Below are positions 52,580 to 62,253 of a stretch of DNA of 64,000 nucleotides, in pieces. Location of the stretch: positions 8,249,501 to 8,313,500 of the forward strand of contig NZ_JANADR010000001.1 in NCBI RefSeq assembly GCF_024199925.1, given 5' to 3'. The notes beneath the pieces are model-generated. The model worked only from the letters and a program-made list of their open reading frames with translations. It was not told the origin of the DNA and searched no databases. Position 1 is the first letter of the stretch; each line of letters begins with the position of its first letter. This DNA is from Bradyrhizobium sp. CCGUVB1N3 (GTDB lineage: Bacteria > Pseudomonadota > Alphaproteobacteria > Rhizobiales > Xanthobacteraceae). The translations under genes and the position numbers were made by a program.

Positions 52580-53740
52580 CTAGTGGATCGGCCTGAACGT
52601 CCCGTCCTTCTGGATCATCGTCAGAAACACTTTTGGTGGCGTGTCGATCATCCGTACGCCCACGGTGATGCTGCTGCCGCTGATCTCGAAGCGGCCGACG
52701 TCGTTGACGACGCGCAACAGCCGCGCACGCGTCGGGTTCGGTCCGGCCTTCTCCAGCGCGGCGGCCGCAAGGCGCGCGGAGATATAACCTTCGAGCGACA
52801 CGAAGTCCGGCGTCAGCGTCGGGTCGAACGCCGTCTGCGCTGCCTGGTAGTCGGCAACGAGCTTTTGCGACGCGTCCCAGGGAAACGGCACGACCTGCGA
52901 GACGATGACGCCTTCGCCCTCGGGCCCGAGCTCCTTGGCGAGCGCATTGGCGCCGACGAAGGAGATGTTGACGAAGGTCGGATTGAAGCCGCTGCGGTGC
53001 ACGAGCTTGATGAACTCCGCGCACGGCCCATAAGTCCCGACCATGACGATGGCTTCGGGCTCGGCGCGCCTGAGCATCCGCCAGGCCGAGGCGACGGCCT
53101 TGGTGTTGCGCTCGAAAGTGCCTTCGGCGGCAAGCTCGAGGCCGCGCTTGGCGAGCGCGCGTTTCACGCCCACGAGACCGTCGCGGCCGAAGGCGTCATC
53201 CTGGTAGAAGATGCCGATGCGGCTGAACTTGCGATCCTCAGTGAGATGCCTGATCCAGGCCTCGGCCTCCGCGCCATAGGAGGCGCGGATGTTGACGACG
53301 TTGGAAAGCTCCAGGTCGCGCAAGAATTCCGCGCCGGTGAACGGGCCGATGAAGGGAACGTTCCTGAGGCTGGTGATCGGGATGGTCGCCATCGCGGTCG
53401 GCGTGCCCACTGCGCCGATCAGTGCGAACACCTTGTCCTCGTCGATCAGCCGCAGCGTCTGCGCCACCGATCGGTCGGGATCATAGCCGTCGTCGCGGCT
53501 GATCAATTGCAGCTTGCGGCCATGGACGCCACCTTTGGCGTTGATCTCGGTGAAGGCGGCGACGATGCCTTGCCGCATGCGCTGGCCGAGCGCGGAGGAG
53601 GGCCCTTCGAGCGCCGCGGCCTGGCCGAACAGGATCGCATCGGTGCTGACGCCGGACTCCTCGCTTGCCGCCGCCGTCGCACCGAATGCGGCCAGCACAA
53701 TGGCCAGAACGATGCATGTCGCGGAACGGACTCGTGTCAT
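52580..53740 (-). CDS. Branched-chain amino-acid-type ABC binding protein (orphan)
   Basis: Periplasmic binding protein of the type I LivJ class, 386 residues from ATG 53740. Signal peptide MTRVRSATCIVLAIVLAAFGATAAA, then GVSTDAILFGQAAALEGPSSALG, VHGRKLQLISRDDGYDPDRS and IGIFYQDDAFGRDGLVGVKRAL. No permease or ATPase genes accompany it, so it serves a transporter elsewhere or has become a sensor. A frame extension to 53875 is not supported. Confidence 0.9.
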   Translation of the reverse strand: MTRVRSATCIVLAIVLAAFGATAAASEESGVSTDAILFGQAAALEGPSSALGQRMRQGIVAAFTEINAKGGVHGRKLQLISRDDGYDPDRSVAQTLRLIDEDKVFALIGAVGTPTAMATIPITSLRNVPFIGPFTGAEFLRDLELSNVVNIRASYGAEAEAWIRHLTEDRKFSRIGIFYQDDAFGRDGLVGVKRALAKRGLELAAEGTFERNTKAVASAWRMLRRAEPEAIVMVGTYGPCAEFIKLVHRSGFNPTFVNISFVGANALAKELGPEGEGVIVSQVVPFPWDASQKLVADYQAAQTAFDPTLTPDFVSLEGYISARLAAAALEKAGPNPTRARLLRVVNDVGRFEISGSSITVGVRMIDTPPKVFLTMIQKDGTFRPIH

Positions 53741-54027
53741 GACGGCGTTGATGCGGGATTTTGCGGGATTTACGGGAGAAAGATAGTGCCGCCGTCTGAA
53801 CAGCTCGCTAATCGCAAGGCTGATCGCGCCCCGTATTACTCCGGTGAATCCGCGCAGATTGTTTCCATGATGCAACGACTTGCGGGTGAAACGTTAACTA
53901 AGCCCCGCAGTCGCGGCGGGCGCCGCAGTGAAATTGTGCAGTTCTTAACCGAGCCCCATGTCCGATCGTCGTCCTGACGGCTCAACCAGAAGTTCGATCC
54001 GTCACGCCAGAGGGACGGCTGAGAGAG

Positions 54028-54330
54028 ATGGGCGATCGCGATCAGAATGATCAGGATCGGAAACGCGTGATCGGGCGATGGCGTCCTGCGCCGCTGTCCG
54101 GGCTCTATCGTCCTGCGCTCGTCGCAGCAAGCCTCGGCATCTTGTTCTCGGTGGTGGGTGCGGCCGCGGTCGCGCGCTGGGAGGACCGCGTCAGCAAGGT
54201 CGAGTTCGAGAGCGCGGCCGAAACCGAAGCCATCGTCATGCAGAACGGCATGAACGAATATATCAGCCGGCTGGTGGCGCTGCGCACAGAGCTGGCCCCG
54301 GTTGTTTGGACAGCGCCCCGCGAAAATTAA
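54028..54330 (+). pseudogene. N-terminal fragment of a CHASE-GGDEF-EAL protein, cut by an IS element
   Basis: Genuine coding sequence runs from ATG 54028 to base 54287: a basic cytoplasmic start, a membrane helix (LYRPALVAASLGILFSVVGAAAVARW), then the beginning of a periplasmic CHASE sensor (VMQNGMNEYISRLVALR). After base 54287 the frame reads insertion-sequence DNA and stops at 54330. The continuation is at 55656-57825; joining the two gives one 809-residue protein. Confidence 0.9.
54288..54313 (+). repeat. Left terminal inverted repeat of the IS element
   Basis: Begins AGAGCTGGCCCCGG and ends GGACAG; pairs with 55627-55652. CAC lies directly before it. Confidence 0.85.
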
Positions 54331-54434
54331 GTGGATTCCTGCCGGGTTATGCTGAAGGCGGGGCTTTACGATTTTGCTGTGGCGTCGGGAGGGCGTAAGC
54401 CCGACCAGAGCCGCAGCAAAATCGTTGGCGACGA

Positions 54435-55262
54435 TCATGCGGCCGTCACCATCGTTTGCGCGCCGAAGTAAGCCTCGTCGGGCGTGCGTTCGTCAAGGCT
54501 CGAGTGAGGACGTCCTCGGTTGTAGAACGCCAGATATTTGGAAATCGATGCTCGCGCCTCGAGCACGCTGTCGTAAGCACGCAGATAGACTTCCTCGTAT
54601 TTGACAGTGCGCCACAGCCGCTCGACGAACACGTTGTCGCGCCAGGCACCCTTGCCGTCCATGCTGATGGCGATGTTCGCGTCCAGCAGCACGCCGGTGA
54701 AGTCGAGGCTGGTGAACTGGCTACCCTGATCCGTGTTGAAGATCTCGGGCCTGCCGTGCTTCGCCAACGCCTCCTGGAGCGCTTCGACGCAGAATATCGT
54801 CTCCATCGTGATCGATACGCGATGGACCAACACCCGTCGGCTGAACACATCGACGACCGCCGCGAGGTAGACGAATCCACGTCGCATCGGAATGTAGCTG
54901 ATGTCCATTGCCCAGACCTGGTTCGGCCGCTCGATCTTCAATCCGCGCAATAGGTACGGGTAGATCTTGTGGCCCGGTGCGGGCTTGCTCGTGTTCGGAC
55001 GGCGATAGATCGCCTCGATCCCCATGCGCTTCATCAGCGTCGCGACGTGGCGGCGGCCAATCTGCATGCCCTCACGCTGCAACAGCGATCGCAGCATGCG
55101 CGCCCCTGCGAAGGGATAATCGAGGTGCAGCTCATCGAGCCGGCGCATCAAGACAAGGTCCTCGGCCGAAACCGGCCGAGGTTCATAGTAAACCGTACTG
55201 CGGGCAAGGTTCAGGACCTTCGCCTGGCGCACGACAGACAGATCATGGTCGCGGTCGATCAT
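54435..55262 (-). CDS. IS3-family transposase OrfB (DDE integrase domain)
   Basis: Catalytic part of the transposase, 275 residues. HTH_21 region near the start (HLDYPFAGARMLRSLL), then the rve integrase core: first Asp in VWAMDISYIPMRRGF, second in EIFNTDQGSQFTS, and Glu 35 residues on in RLWRTVKYEEVYLR. The C-terminal YNRGRPHSSLDERTPDEAYFG is the IS3 ending. Its ATG overlaps the OrfA stop (ATGA); in IS3 elements the active protein is often an OrfAB frameshift product. Confidence 0.95.
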   Translation of the reverse strand: MIDRDHDLSVVRQAKVLNLARSTVYYEPRPVSAEDLVLMRRLDELHLDYPFAGARMLRSLLQREGMQIGRRHVATLMKRMGIEAIYRRPNTSKPAPGHKIYPYLLRGLKIERPNQVWAMDISYIPMRRGFVYLAAVVDVFSRRVLVHRVSITMETIFCVEALQEALAKHGRPEIFNTDQGSQFTSLDFTGVLLDANIAISMDGKGAWRDNVFVERLWRTVKYEEVYLRAYDSVLEARASISKYLAFYNRGRPHSSLDERTPDEAYFGAQTMVTAA

Positions 55263-55564
55263 CGCTTTGCGCTCAGCAGGCCCGCCTTGGTGAGCGCGCC
55301 GGACAAAAAATCGTTCTCCAACGCAAGCTCGCCGATCTTGGCATGTAACGCCTTCAAATCGACCGGCGCCTCGGCCGGTCCGTTGTCCTGCCCAAACACT
55401 CCGGCGGCGCCTTCCAGGAGTTGGGTCTTCCAGGTCGTGATCTGGTTCGGATGGACATCAAACAATTGCGCCAGCTCGGCCAACGTCTTCTCCCCCTTCA
55501 CGGCCGCCAAAGCCACCTTTGCCTTGAATGCCGGAGAATGCGTCCGGCGACTCCTCTTCGTCAT
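55259..55564 (-). CDS. IS3-family transposase OrfA (DNA-binding HTH)
   Basis: 101 residues from ATG 55564, with AGGAGCG upstream. Helix-turn-helix region HSPAFKAKVALAAVKGEKTLAELAQLFDVHPNQITTWK, then a leucine-rich helix (LKALHAKIGELALENDFL) of the kind used for oligomerisation. Binds the element ends. A longer frame to 55618 runs into the terminal region and is less likely. Confidence 0.93.
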   Translation of the reverse strand: MTKRSRRTHSPAFKAKVALAAVKGEKTLAELAQLFDVHPNQITTWKTQLLEGAAGVFGQDNGPAEAPVDLKALHAKIGELALENDFLSGALTKAGLLSAKR

Positions 55565-55626
55565 CTTCGCTCCTGATTCGCGGCAAGAAGCCTCGCCGCT
55601 CTCAGGCAGAAAATCCACTCAAGCTA

Positions 55627-55652
55627 CTGTCCGAATTTGCGGAGCCAGCTCT
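55627..55652 (-). repeat. Right terminal inverted repeat of the IS element
   Basis: Read inward it begins AGAGCTGGCTCCG and ends GGACAG; CAC follows at 55653-55655 as the target duplication. Confidence 0.85.
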
Positions 55653-55655
55653 CAC

Positions 55656-57825
55656 CCTGTTCGAATCGGCCAACGATGAAGTCACCCGCAGCGAGTTCGA
55701 GACGTTCGCGGGCCGGCTGTTCGAGCATCACCCGGGCATGCTCCGCGTCGCCTGGCTGCCGCGGATCAACCGCAAGGAGCGCGGCGAATACGAGGCCGCC
55801 GCGATCGCGGACGGCGTGTCCGGCTATCGTATCAAATCGCTTCAGGACGACGGCTTTGCGACCGCGCCGCAGGGCGATGAGTATTTCCCGGTGTTCTATT
55901 CCACGCAGCCGAAGACCTCGTCGGTCTACGGTATGGATTACGCGACCATTCCGGATCGCTATGCCGCGATCGAGCGCGCGCGCGACGGTGACCGGATCGC
56001 GGCGCTGCGCACGCGACTCTACGAGCCGCGGGAAGGCGGCCAGTCGCCGAACGTTCTCGCCGTCGTCCCCGTCTACGCCAAGGGCACCTCGCGCGACACG
56101 GTTGCTGATCGCCGCCGCAACCAGGCGGGAGTCCTCGGCGCCGTGTTCGATTTGCCGCTGCTGCTGCGCGCCATCCGCACGACGACGGCGGCAAGTCCCG
56201 CGATCAGCGTCAACGTCTATCCGCCTTTCACGGGTCAGATCGTCAGCCTCGAGCAGTTGCTGCCGGATTTCTCGTCCTCCGCCACCGCGCCGCAATCGAT
56301 GAGCGACGTGTCGAAGGGCGTGCACTGGTCGGGCAACTTGCGGATCGGCGACACCGATTGGCAGGTGCGCGCCGTGCCGACTGCCGGCGGTCCGCTGGAA
56401 ACCGCCTATGACCGCGCGCTCACCGTGCTGGTCGTCGGCATGCTTCTGACGCTGTCGCTGGCGAGCTACCTCGTGCTGGCGAGCCGCAATTCGCGGCGGC
56501 TGTCGCTGGCCAACCGCCGGGTGCTCGAGCTCGCCCAGACCGACATCCTGACCGGCCTGCCGAACCGCGCCTTCTTCCTCGCGCGGCTGGACGAGATCAA
56601 CCGGCAGATGCGCGAGGACGGGCTGACCTTCTCGATCCTGATGCTTGATCTCGATCGCTTCAAGAACGTCAACGACTCGCTCGGTCACGGCGCCGGCGAC
56701 CTCTTGCTGCGCCAGGTGGCGCAGCGCCTGAAATCCGCACTGCGCCAGAGCGACGTGCTGGCGCGGCTCGGCGGCGACGAGTTCGCGATCATCCAGGAAG
56801 GCTGCGACGATCAGCGGGTATGCTCGACCGAGCTCGCGAGCCGGATCGCCAAGCTCGTCGCCGAGCCGTTCTTCCTGCCCGGCCATCGCGTCGAGATCGG
56901 CACCAGCATCGGCATTGCGATCGCGCCGGAGCATGGCAGCAACCAGGAACAGCTCCTGAAGAAGGCAGACCTTGCGCTCTACCGCTCGAAAGCGGCGGGG
57001 CGCAACTGCTTCACCATCTATGACGAGGCGATGTCGGCCGAGCTCGAGGCGCGCAATATGCTCGAGGGCGATTTGCGCGACGGCATCGCGCGCTGCCAGT
57101 TCGAGCTGCACTACCAGCCCTTCATCGATGTTGCCAGCGGCGAGCGCCGCGGCTTCGAGGCGCTGGTGCGCTGGCGTCATCCGACACGCGGGCTGATCCC
57201 GCCGGACCAGTTCATCCCGCTCGCGGAAGAGACCGGGTTGATCGTGGCGCTCGGCGAATGGGTGCTGCGGCGCGCCTGCGAGGACGCGGCGTCATGGCCC
57301 TCGGACGCGCGGGTTGCCGTCAACCTGTCGCCGGTGCAGTTCAAGGAAGCCGAGCTGTTCGACGTGATCTGCGCGGCGCTGGAGGATTCCGGCCTGCCAC
57401 CGGAGCGCCTCGAGATCGAGATCACCGAGTCCGTTCTCCTGGAGCGCGGTATCGAGAACCACGCCTTCATCGAGCGGCTCAAGAGCATCGGCATCGAGCT
57501 GGCGCTCGACGATTTCGGCACCGGCTATTCGTCGCTCAGCTACCTGACGGCGTTTCCGTTCGACAAGATCAAGATCGACAAGTCCTTCATCAGCAATCTC
57601 AGCCATCGGCCGCGCAGCTCGGCCATCATCTCCTCGATCGTGACGCTGGCGCGCGGCCTCGACATGTCGGTGACCGCCGAGGGCGTCGAGACCAGCGAAC
57701 AGTTCGAGCGGCTGAAGGGGCTTGGCGTGAATTTCGCGCAAGGCTACCTCCTGGGACGGCCGCAGCCGATCGAACGGATCGCGCCGGAGCCGCCGGTCTC
57801 CGGCTCGCGGCTCGACGCGGCCTGA
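55656..57825 (+). pseudogene. C-terminal fragment of the CHASE-GGDEF-EAL protein
   Basis: Continues in frame from base 54287 after removal of the IS and one CAC. It holds the rest of the CHASE domain (LFESANDEVTRSEFETFAG...), a second membrane helix (VLVVGMLLTLSLASYLVLA), a GGDEF domain with intact ARLGGDEFAI, and an EAL domain with intact GFEALVRWRH and LDDFGTGYSSLSY. Both enzymatic motifs are therefore preserved. A soluble or one-helix form could still be translated from internal starts or from read-through out of the IS, so it may not be fully silent. Confidence 0.9.
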
Positions 57826-57943
57826 GACCCGTCGCCGCGCAAAGGCCCGTCGCACGCAAGCGTGGCCCGGGCATGCGCGAAAAGCGCTTGACCCGGACAT
57901 CCCCGGATGATCGGAAAGATCGTCCAGGGATGAAACCAACAAA

Positions 57944-59245
57944 ATGCGGCTTCCGTTTTTCTATGGCTGGGTCGTGGTCGCGGTGACCTTCGTCACCATG
58001 GCCATCGGGGTCAATGCGCGCACCGCCTTTTCATTGTTCTTTCCTCCCATTATCTCCGAGTTCGGCTGGGAGCGCGGCGTCACCGCGGGCGCCTTCTCGT
58101 TCGGCTTCGTGATCTCGGGCGTGGTCAGCCCGCTGATCGGCCGGCTGATGGATCGCGCAGGTCCCCGCGCGGTGATGGAGGTCGGCGTCGCGCTGATGAG
58201 TGGCGGATTGCTGTTTGCGCCGCTGACGAGCCAGCCCTGGCATCTCTATGTCACCATCGGCGTCATGGTCGGCGCCGGCAGCGTCTGTCTCGGCTATTCC
58301 GGCCAGTCGCTGTTCCTGCCGAACTGGTTCATCCGCAAGCGCGGCTTCGCCATCGGCATTGCCTTTGCCGGCGTTGGCATCGGCTCGGTGACGTTGCTGC
58401 CCTGGGTGCAGCACATGATCGAGCGGAGCGGCTGGCGCACCGCCTGCACCGCGATGGGGCTCTTGCTGCTGATCGCGCTGGCGCCGATCAACCTGCTCTT
58501 GCGCAAGCGGCCCGAGGATCTCGGTTTGCGGCCCGACGGCGATGCCGCGCCGTCGGCAAGCGCGGCAAAGCCCGTTTCCAACATCGTCGATCCCGTCTGG
58601 GCCGGGACCGACTGGACGCTGAAGAGTGCGCTGCGCACGGCGCGGTTCTGGTGGATCGCGCTCGGCTATTTCTGCGGCCTGTACATCTGGTACGCGGTGC
58701 AGGTGCATCAGACCAAATTCCTGCTCGATATCGGCTTCAGCCCGAGCGTCGCAGTGTGGTCGCTGGGCGCAGTCAGCCTGCTCGGCATTCCCGGCCAGAT
58801 CCTGCTCGGCCATGTCTCCGACCGGATCGGCCGGGAATGGGTCTGGGTGGCAAGCTGCGCTGGCTTTGCGATCTGCTTTGCGGCGCTGATCGCGCTGCGA
58901 TACCAGCCATCGTTGTGGCTCGTCTACGTCATGGTTTTCGCGCAAGGCGCGCTCGGCTACGGGCTGACCTCGATCATGGGCGCTGTGGTGTTCGAGATCT
59001 TCCAGGGCAGGCACCAGGGCAGCATCTTCGGCGCCATCATGTTGATGGCGTTGGCGGGCGGTGCGGCCGGTCCCTGGCTCACCGGCGTTCTCTACGATCT
59101 CGCCGGCAACTACACGCTCGCCTTTGCCATCGCGATGCTCGTCAGCGGATTGTCGGCGCTGTCGATCTGGCAGGCTGCGCCTCGCAAGGTGAGGGCGGTC
59201 GCTGGCCGGCTGCACAAACTCCAGCCCGAAACCGGCGCCGGATAG
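57944..59245 (+). CDS. MFS transporter, oxalate/formate antiporter-like (OFA)
   Basis: 433 residues with about twelve membrane helices. N-terminus FFYGWVVVAVTFVTMAIGVNARTAFSLFF and the following EFGWERG are typical of the OFA/monocarboxylate class; motif A reads GRLMDRAGPRAVM. The central loop holds PEDLGLRPDGD. Substrate is probably a small carboxylate. It stands between two cyclic-di-GMP genes, with no obvious partner. Confidence 0.88.
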   Translation: MRLPFFYGWVVVAVTFVTMAIGVNARTAFSLFFPPIISEFGWERGVTAGAFSFGFVISGVVSPLIGRLMDRAGPRAVMEVGVALMSGGLLFAPLTSQPWHLYVTIGVMVGAGSVCLGYSGQSLFLPNWFIRKRGFAIGIAFAGVGIGSVTLLPWVQHMIERSGWRTACTAMGLLLLIALAPINLLLRKRPEDLGLRPDGDAAPSASAAKPVSNIVDPVWAGTDWTLKSALRTARFWWIALGYFCGLYIWYAVQVHQTKFLLDIGFSPSVAVWSLGAVSLLGIPGQILLGHVSDRIGREWVWVASCAGFAICFAALIALRYQPSLWLVYVMVFAQGALGYGLTSIMGAVVFEIFQGRHQGSIFGAIMLMALAGGAAGPWLTGVLYDLAGNYTLAFAIAMLVSGLSALSIWQAAPRKVRAVAGRLHKLQPETGAG

Positions 59246-59405
59246 GTTCGCTTTGCTTGGCAATTCCGCGGCTCTCCTTTGCGGAATCTTAAGCATGTCT
59301 CTTCTTGGCAAGCCGACGCCAGGTAGAGCGAACCTCTTGGACACCATCGGACCGCTAGGCTCGCCGCCCTTGTCGCACGCAGATGCGACGCGCCTGGGTC
59401 CAACG

Positions 59406-61982
59406 ATGTCCGCCGACGATTGCCCCGCGATCGGAACTCCGGAAGTCCTGCTGGCTGCGCTGGAGCTGGCCGAGGACGGCGTTGTCATCGTCGATGCCGA
59501 CCGCAGGATCACGCATTTCAACGCAGCCGCGGAGCGGATCTGGACGCTCCCGCGTGCAGACGTGATCGGACGCGACGCAGCCGTGCTCGCGCTCAAATGT
59601 CTGGACGACCCGACTGCAGCGGGGTTTCGCGACGAGATCAGCCTCGTGCGCTGCGACGGCACGCGGATCAGGGTTGCGATATCGCTTTCGTCGATCGGTA
59701 CAACCCATTACGCGGTCTTCGCGCGCGACGTTACCGAGGAGGCCGAACGCCGCGTGCGAATCGGACTGCTCAACGCGGTGTCCGACCAGACCAATCGCGC
59801 GGTGATCATCACCGATATCGAGTTGAAGATCCGCTACACCAACGCGGCCTTCGCCACCGTGTTCGGCTATGCCTCCGATGAGGCCGAGGGGCGCCGCGTG
59901 AGCGAGCTCCTGGCCGGCCGCCACACCAACCGCAGGGCGCTGGTAAAACTCGGCAGGCGGTTGATGGCGGGTGGCCGGGGCGGCGAAGCCGAGGTGATGC
60001 TCTACAGCAAGGATGGCGAGGAGATCTGGGTTGCGGCCAGGATCGATGCCTTCCGAGATCGCAAGGGCCGCGTCAAGCATATCTTCGCCCTGCTCGAGGA
60101 TATCACCGAAACCAAGCAGCTGCGATCGCTCCAGCAATTGATCACGTGCGCGCTCGCCGACGAGGTGCCGATCACCGAGATCGCCGACCGGCTGTGCCGG
60201 CGCGTCGAGGAGATCGCGCCCGACGTCGTCTGCTCGCTGCTTCACGTCGATGCCGCCGGCTCCGTGCATCCGCTCGGCGGTCCCAGCCTTCCCGAGGAAT
60301 ATTCGCGCGCGCTGGACGGCGTCGCGATCGGACCCGATGTCGGCTCCTGCGGAACGGCGGCCTATTACGGCAAGCCGGTGCTCGCCGTTGATATCGACAA
60401 GGATCCGCGCTGGCAGCCCTACAAGGCGATGCCGCTGTCGATCGGCTTGCGCGCCTGCTGGTCGACGCCGCTCAAGTCCAAAGACGGAAGGGTCATCGCC
60501 ACCTTCGCCTTCTACTATCGCGAGCCGCGCGCGCCGAGCCGCTGGCACCGACGCATCGTCGATGCCTGCGTCAATCTCGGTGCGCTCGCGATCGAGCGCA
60601 AGGAAGCGCGCGCGGAGATCGCGCGGCTTGCCTATCACGATATCCTCACGGGCCTGCCGAACCGCGTGCAACTGCGCCACCTGATCACGGCGGCGATCGA
60701 CGGTTGTCGCCCGGGCAGCCATGTCGCGCTGGCGTTTCTCGATCTCGACCATTTCAAGGACGTCAACGACACGCTCGGCCACGCCGCGGGCGACGAGCTC
60801 CTGGTCGAGCTGGCGCATCGCCTGCGCGCGCAGATCGAGCCCAGCGACATGCTCGGCCGGCTTGGCGGCGACGAATTCGTCATCCTGCTGCCGAACCGCG
60901 ACGCCGAAGGTGCCGCGCGCGTCGCGAGCCGGATCACCGAGGCGCTGGCCGAGCCGCTCCGGGTCGGTGCGCGGCAGATGCAGATGTCCGCCAGCATCGG
61001 CATCAGCCTCTATCCCGATCACGCCACCGATATCGACACGCTGATGCAGCAGGCCGATGCGGCGATGTACAAGGCCAAGCAGGCGGGACGATCCACCCAT
61101 CGCTTCTTCAGCGTCGACATGAATGGACATGCCGAGCAGCGGCTCGTCCTGACCGCGGCGCTGCGCCGCGCCATCGCCGAGGGTAAGCTCAGCCTGCGCT
61201 ACCAGCCGCAGATCCGCACCGCCGACGGCGCCGTCCATGGCGTCGAGGCACTGGCGCGCTGGCACGACGCCGACCTCGGCGACGTTTCGCCGGCCAGGTT
61301 CATTCCGCTCGCAGAGGAATGCGGCCTGATCGAGCAGATCGGGCTGTGGTCGATCCGCGAGGCCTGCCGGCAGATGGCGAGCTGGCGCCGTTCCGGGCTC
61401 GACATCCCCTGCGTGTCGGTCAACCTCTCGCCGATCAACTTCCGCAATGTCGTGCTGGCAAAGCATGTGGGAAGCGTCCTCGCCGCGCATGATCTGCCGC
61501 CGGGCGCGTTGATGCTCGAGATCACCGAGGGCGCGTTCATGCAGGAGCGGGCGGTTGCGCTCGAGACCATGAAGGCGATCCGCGAGCTCGGCGTCGGGCT
61601 TTCGCTGGACGATTTCGGCACCGGCTATTCCAGCCTGAGCCGGTTGGCGCATTTGCCGATCCGCGAGCTGAAGATCGATCGCAGTTTTATGCGCGATATC
61701 GAAGCCGATGCCGGTGCGCTCGCGATCGCGACCGCGGTCGTGCGCGTCGGCCAGGGCCTCGGCATGACCGTGGTCGCCGAAGGCGTCGAGACCGAGGCGC
61801 AGCGCAAGGTGCTGGCCGAGCTCGGCTGCGACGTCGTGCAGGGCTTTCTCTACGCGCCGGCGCTGATACCCGTCGCGTTCGAGCGCTGGCTGATCGAGCA
61901 CAGCGCCGAGCAGGCGAGGGCGATGCGCGACCATCTCGATCGCGCGTCGGCCGATGCAGCGCTGGTCAAGCGCACGGCCTGA
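59406..61982 (+). CDS. DosP-like PAS-PAS-GAF-GGDEF-EAL cyclic-di-GMP protein
   Basis: 858 residues from ATG 59406; ATG 59295 or TTG 59253 could extend it. Order: PAS1 (about 12-110, EDGVVIVDADRRITHFNAAAERIW), PAS2 (about 125-250), GAF (about 265-420), GGDEF (about 430-590, intact RLGGDEFVIL), EAL (about 605-855; GVEALARWHD, LDDFGTGYSSLSR). The EAL half parallels E. coli DosP closely, so phosphodiesterase activity is expected. PAS1 is shorter than in DosP and lacks the HPEYIRHN segment around the heme His, so oxygen sensing by the same ligand is doubtful. Confidence 0.92.
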   Translation: MSADDCPAIGTPEVLLAALELAEDGVVIVDADRRITHFNAAAERIWTLPRADVIGRDAAVLALKCLDDPTAAGFRDEISLVRCDGTRIRVAISLSSIGTTHYAVFARDVTEEAERRVRIGLLNAVSDQTNRAVIITDIELKIRYTNAAFATVFGYASDEAEGRRVSELLAGRHTNRRALVKLGRRLMAGGRGGEAEVMLYSKDGEEIWVAARIDAFRDRKGRVKHIFALLEDITETKQLRSLQQLITCALADEVPITEIADRLCRRVEEIAPDVVCSLLHVDAAGSVHPLGGPSLPEEYSRALDGVAIGPDVGSCGTAAYYGKPVLAVDIDKDPRWQPYKAMPLSIGLRACWSTPLKSKDGRVIATFAFYYREPRAPSRWHRRIVDACVNLGALAIERKEARAEIARLAYHDILTGLPNRVQLRHLITAAIDGCRPGSHVALAFLDLDHFKDVNDTLGHAAGDELLVELAHRLRAQIEPSDMLGRLGGDEFVILLPNRDAEGAARVASRITEALAEPLRVGARQMQMSASIGISLYPDHATDIDTLMQQADAAMYKAKQAGRSTHRFFSVDMNGHAEQRLVLTAALRRAIAEGKLSLRYQPQIRTADGAVHGVEALARWHDADLGDVSPARFIPLAEECGLIEQIGLWSIREACRQMASWRRSGLDIPCVSVNLSPINFRNVVLAKHVGSVLAAHDLPPGALMLEITEGAFMQERAVALETMKAIRELGVGLSLDDFGTGYSSLSRLAHLPIRELKIDRSFMRDIEADAGALAIATAVVRVGQGLGMTVVAEGVETEAQRKVLAELGCDVVQGFLYAPALIPVAFERWLIEHSAEQARAMRDHLDRASADAALVKRTA

Positions 61983-62093
61983 CGGCAACAACGCTGGGGT
62001 GCGTGCTCATGAAGGCGATGTCGCCTTCCGGGGTCCGCGGAAAGTCTCTGCTCGGGTTGAGCTTTGCCGGCTTTGATCCGAACCGGACCTGCC

Positions 62094-62107
62094 TTGATCT
62101 AGATCAA
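62094..62107. promoter_or_regulatory. Perfect FNR/FixK-type box
   Basis: TTGATCTAGATCAA matches the FNR/FixK consensus TTGAT-N4-ATCAA exactly. It is 146 bases before the sulfatase start and 111 after the DosP-like stop. If centred at -41.5 it would place a transcript start near 62142, leaving a leader of about 110 bases for the sulfatase gene. Suggests induction under low oxygen. Confidence 0.7.
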
Positions 62108-62253
62108 TAGGAACGGCGGGCCGCTTCTGTTTCCTCTGTGCCCGATGTCCCCCAAAGCTGACACCGCGCTCGCTGAGTAGGACATCGATCCAATCGATTG
62201 CTACGGCGGCGTGCGTTCGCCGCGAGAGGATTTGTGCGTCCCTGGAGCAAGTG

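Larger units (their letters stand above)
54288..55652 (-). mobile_element. IS3-family insertion sequence, 1365 bp
   Basis: Two overlapping transposase genes on the minus strand between imperfect 26-base terminal inverted repeats (20 of 26 positions agree; AGAGCTGGC at the outer ends and GGACAG at the inner). Flanked by a 3-base duplication CAC (54285-54287 and 55653-55655), normal for IS3 elements. It interrupts a cyclic-di-GMP gene in the CHASE coding region; the intact ends and open transposase frames suggest a recent, possibly still active, insertion. Confidence 0.93.

Noticed and set aside
59355..61991. 878-codon open frame on the minus strand opposite the DosP-like gene
   Set aside because: Composition is an Arg/Asp/Gly/His-rich shadow of the high-GC plus-strand gene; no domain, signal or ribosome site, while the opposite strand has clear PAS, GAF, GGDEF and EAL motifs.
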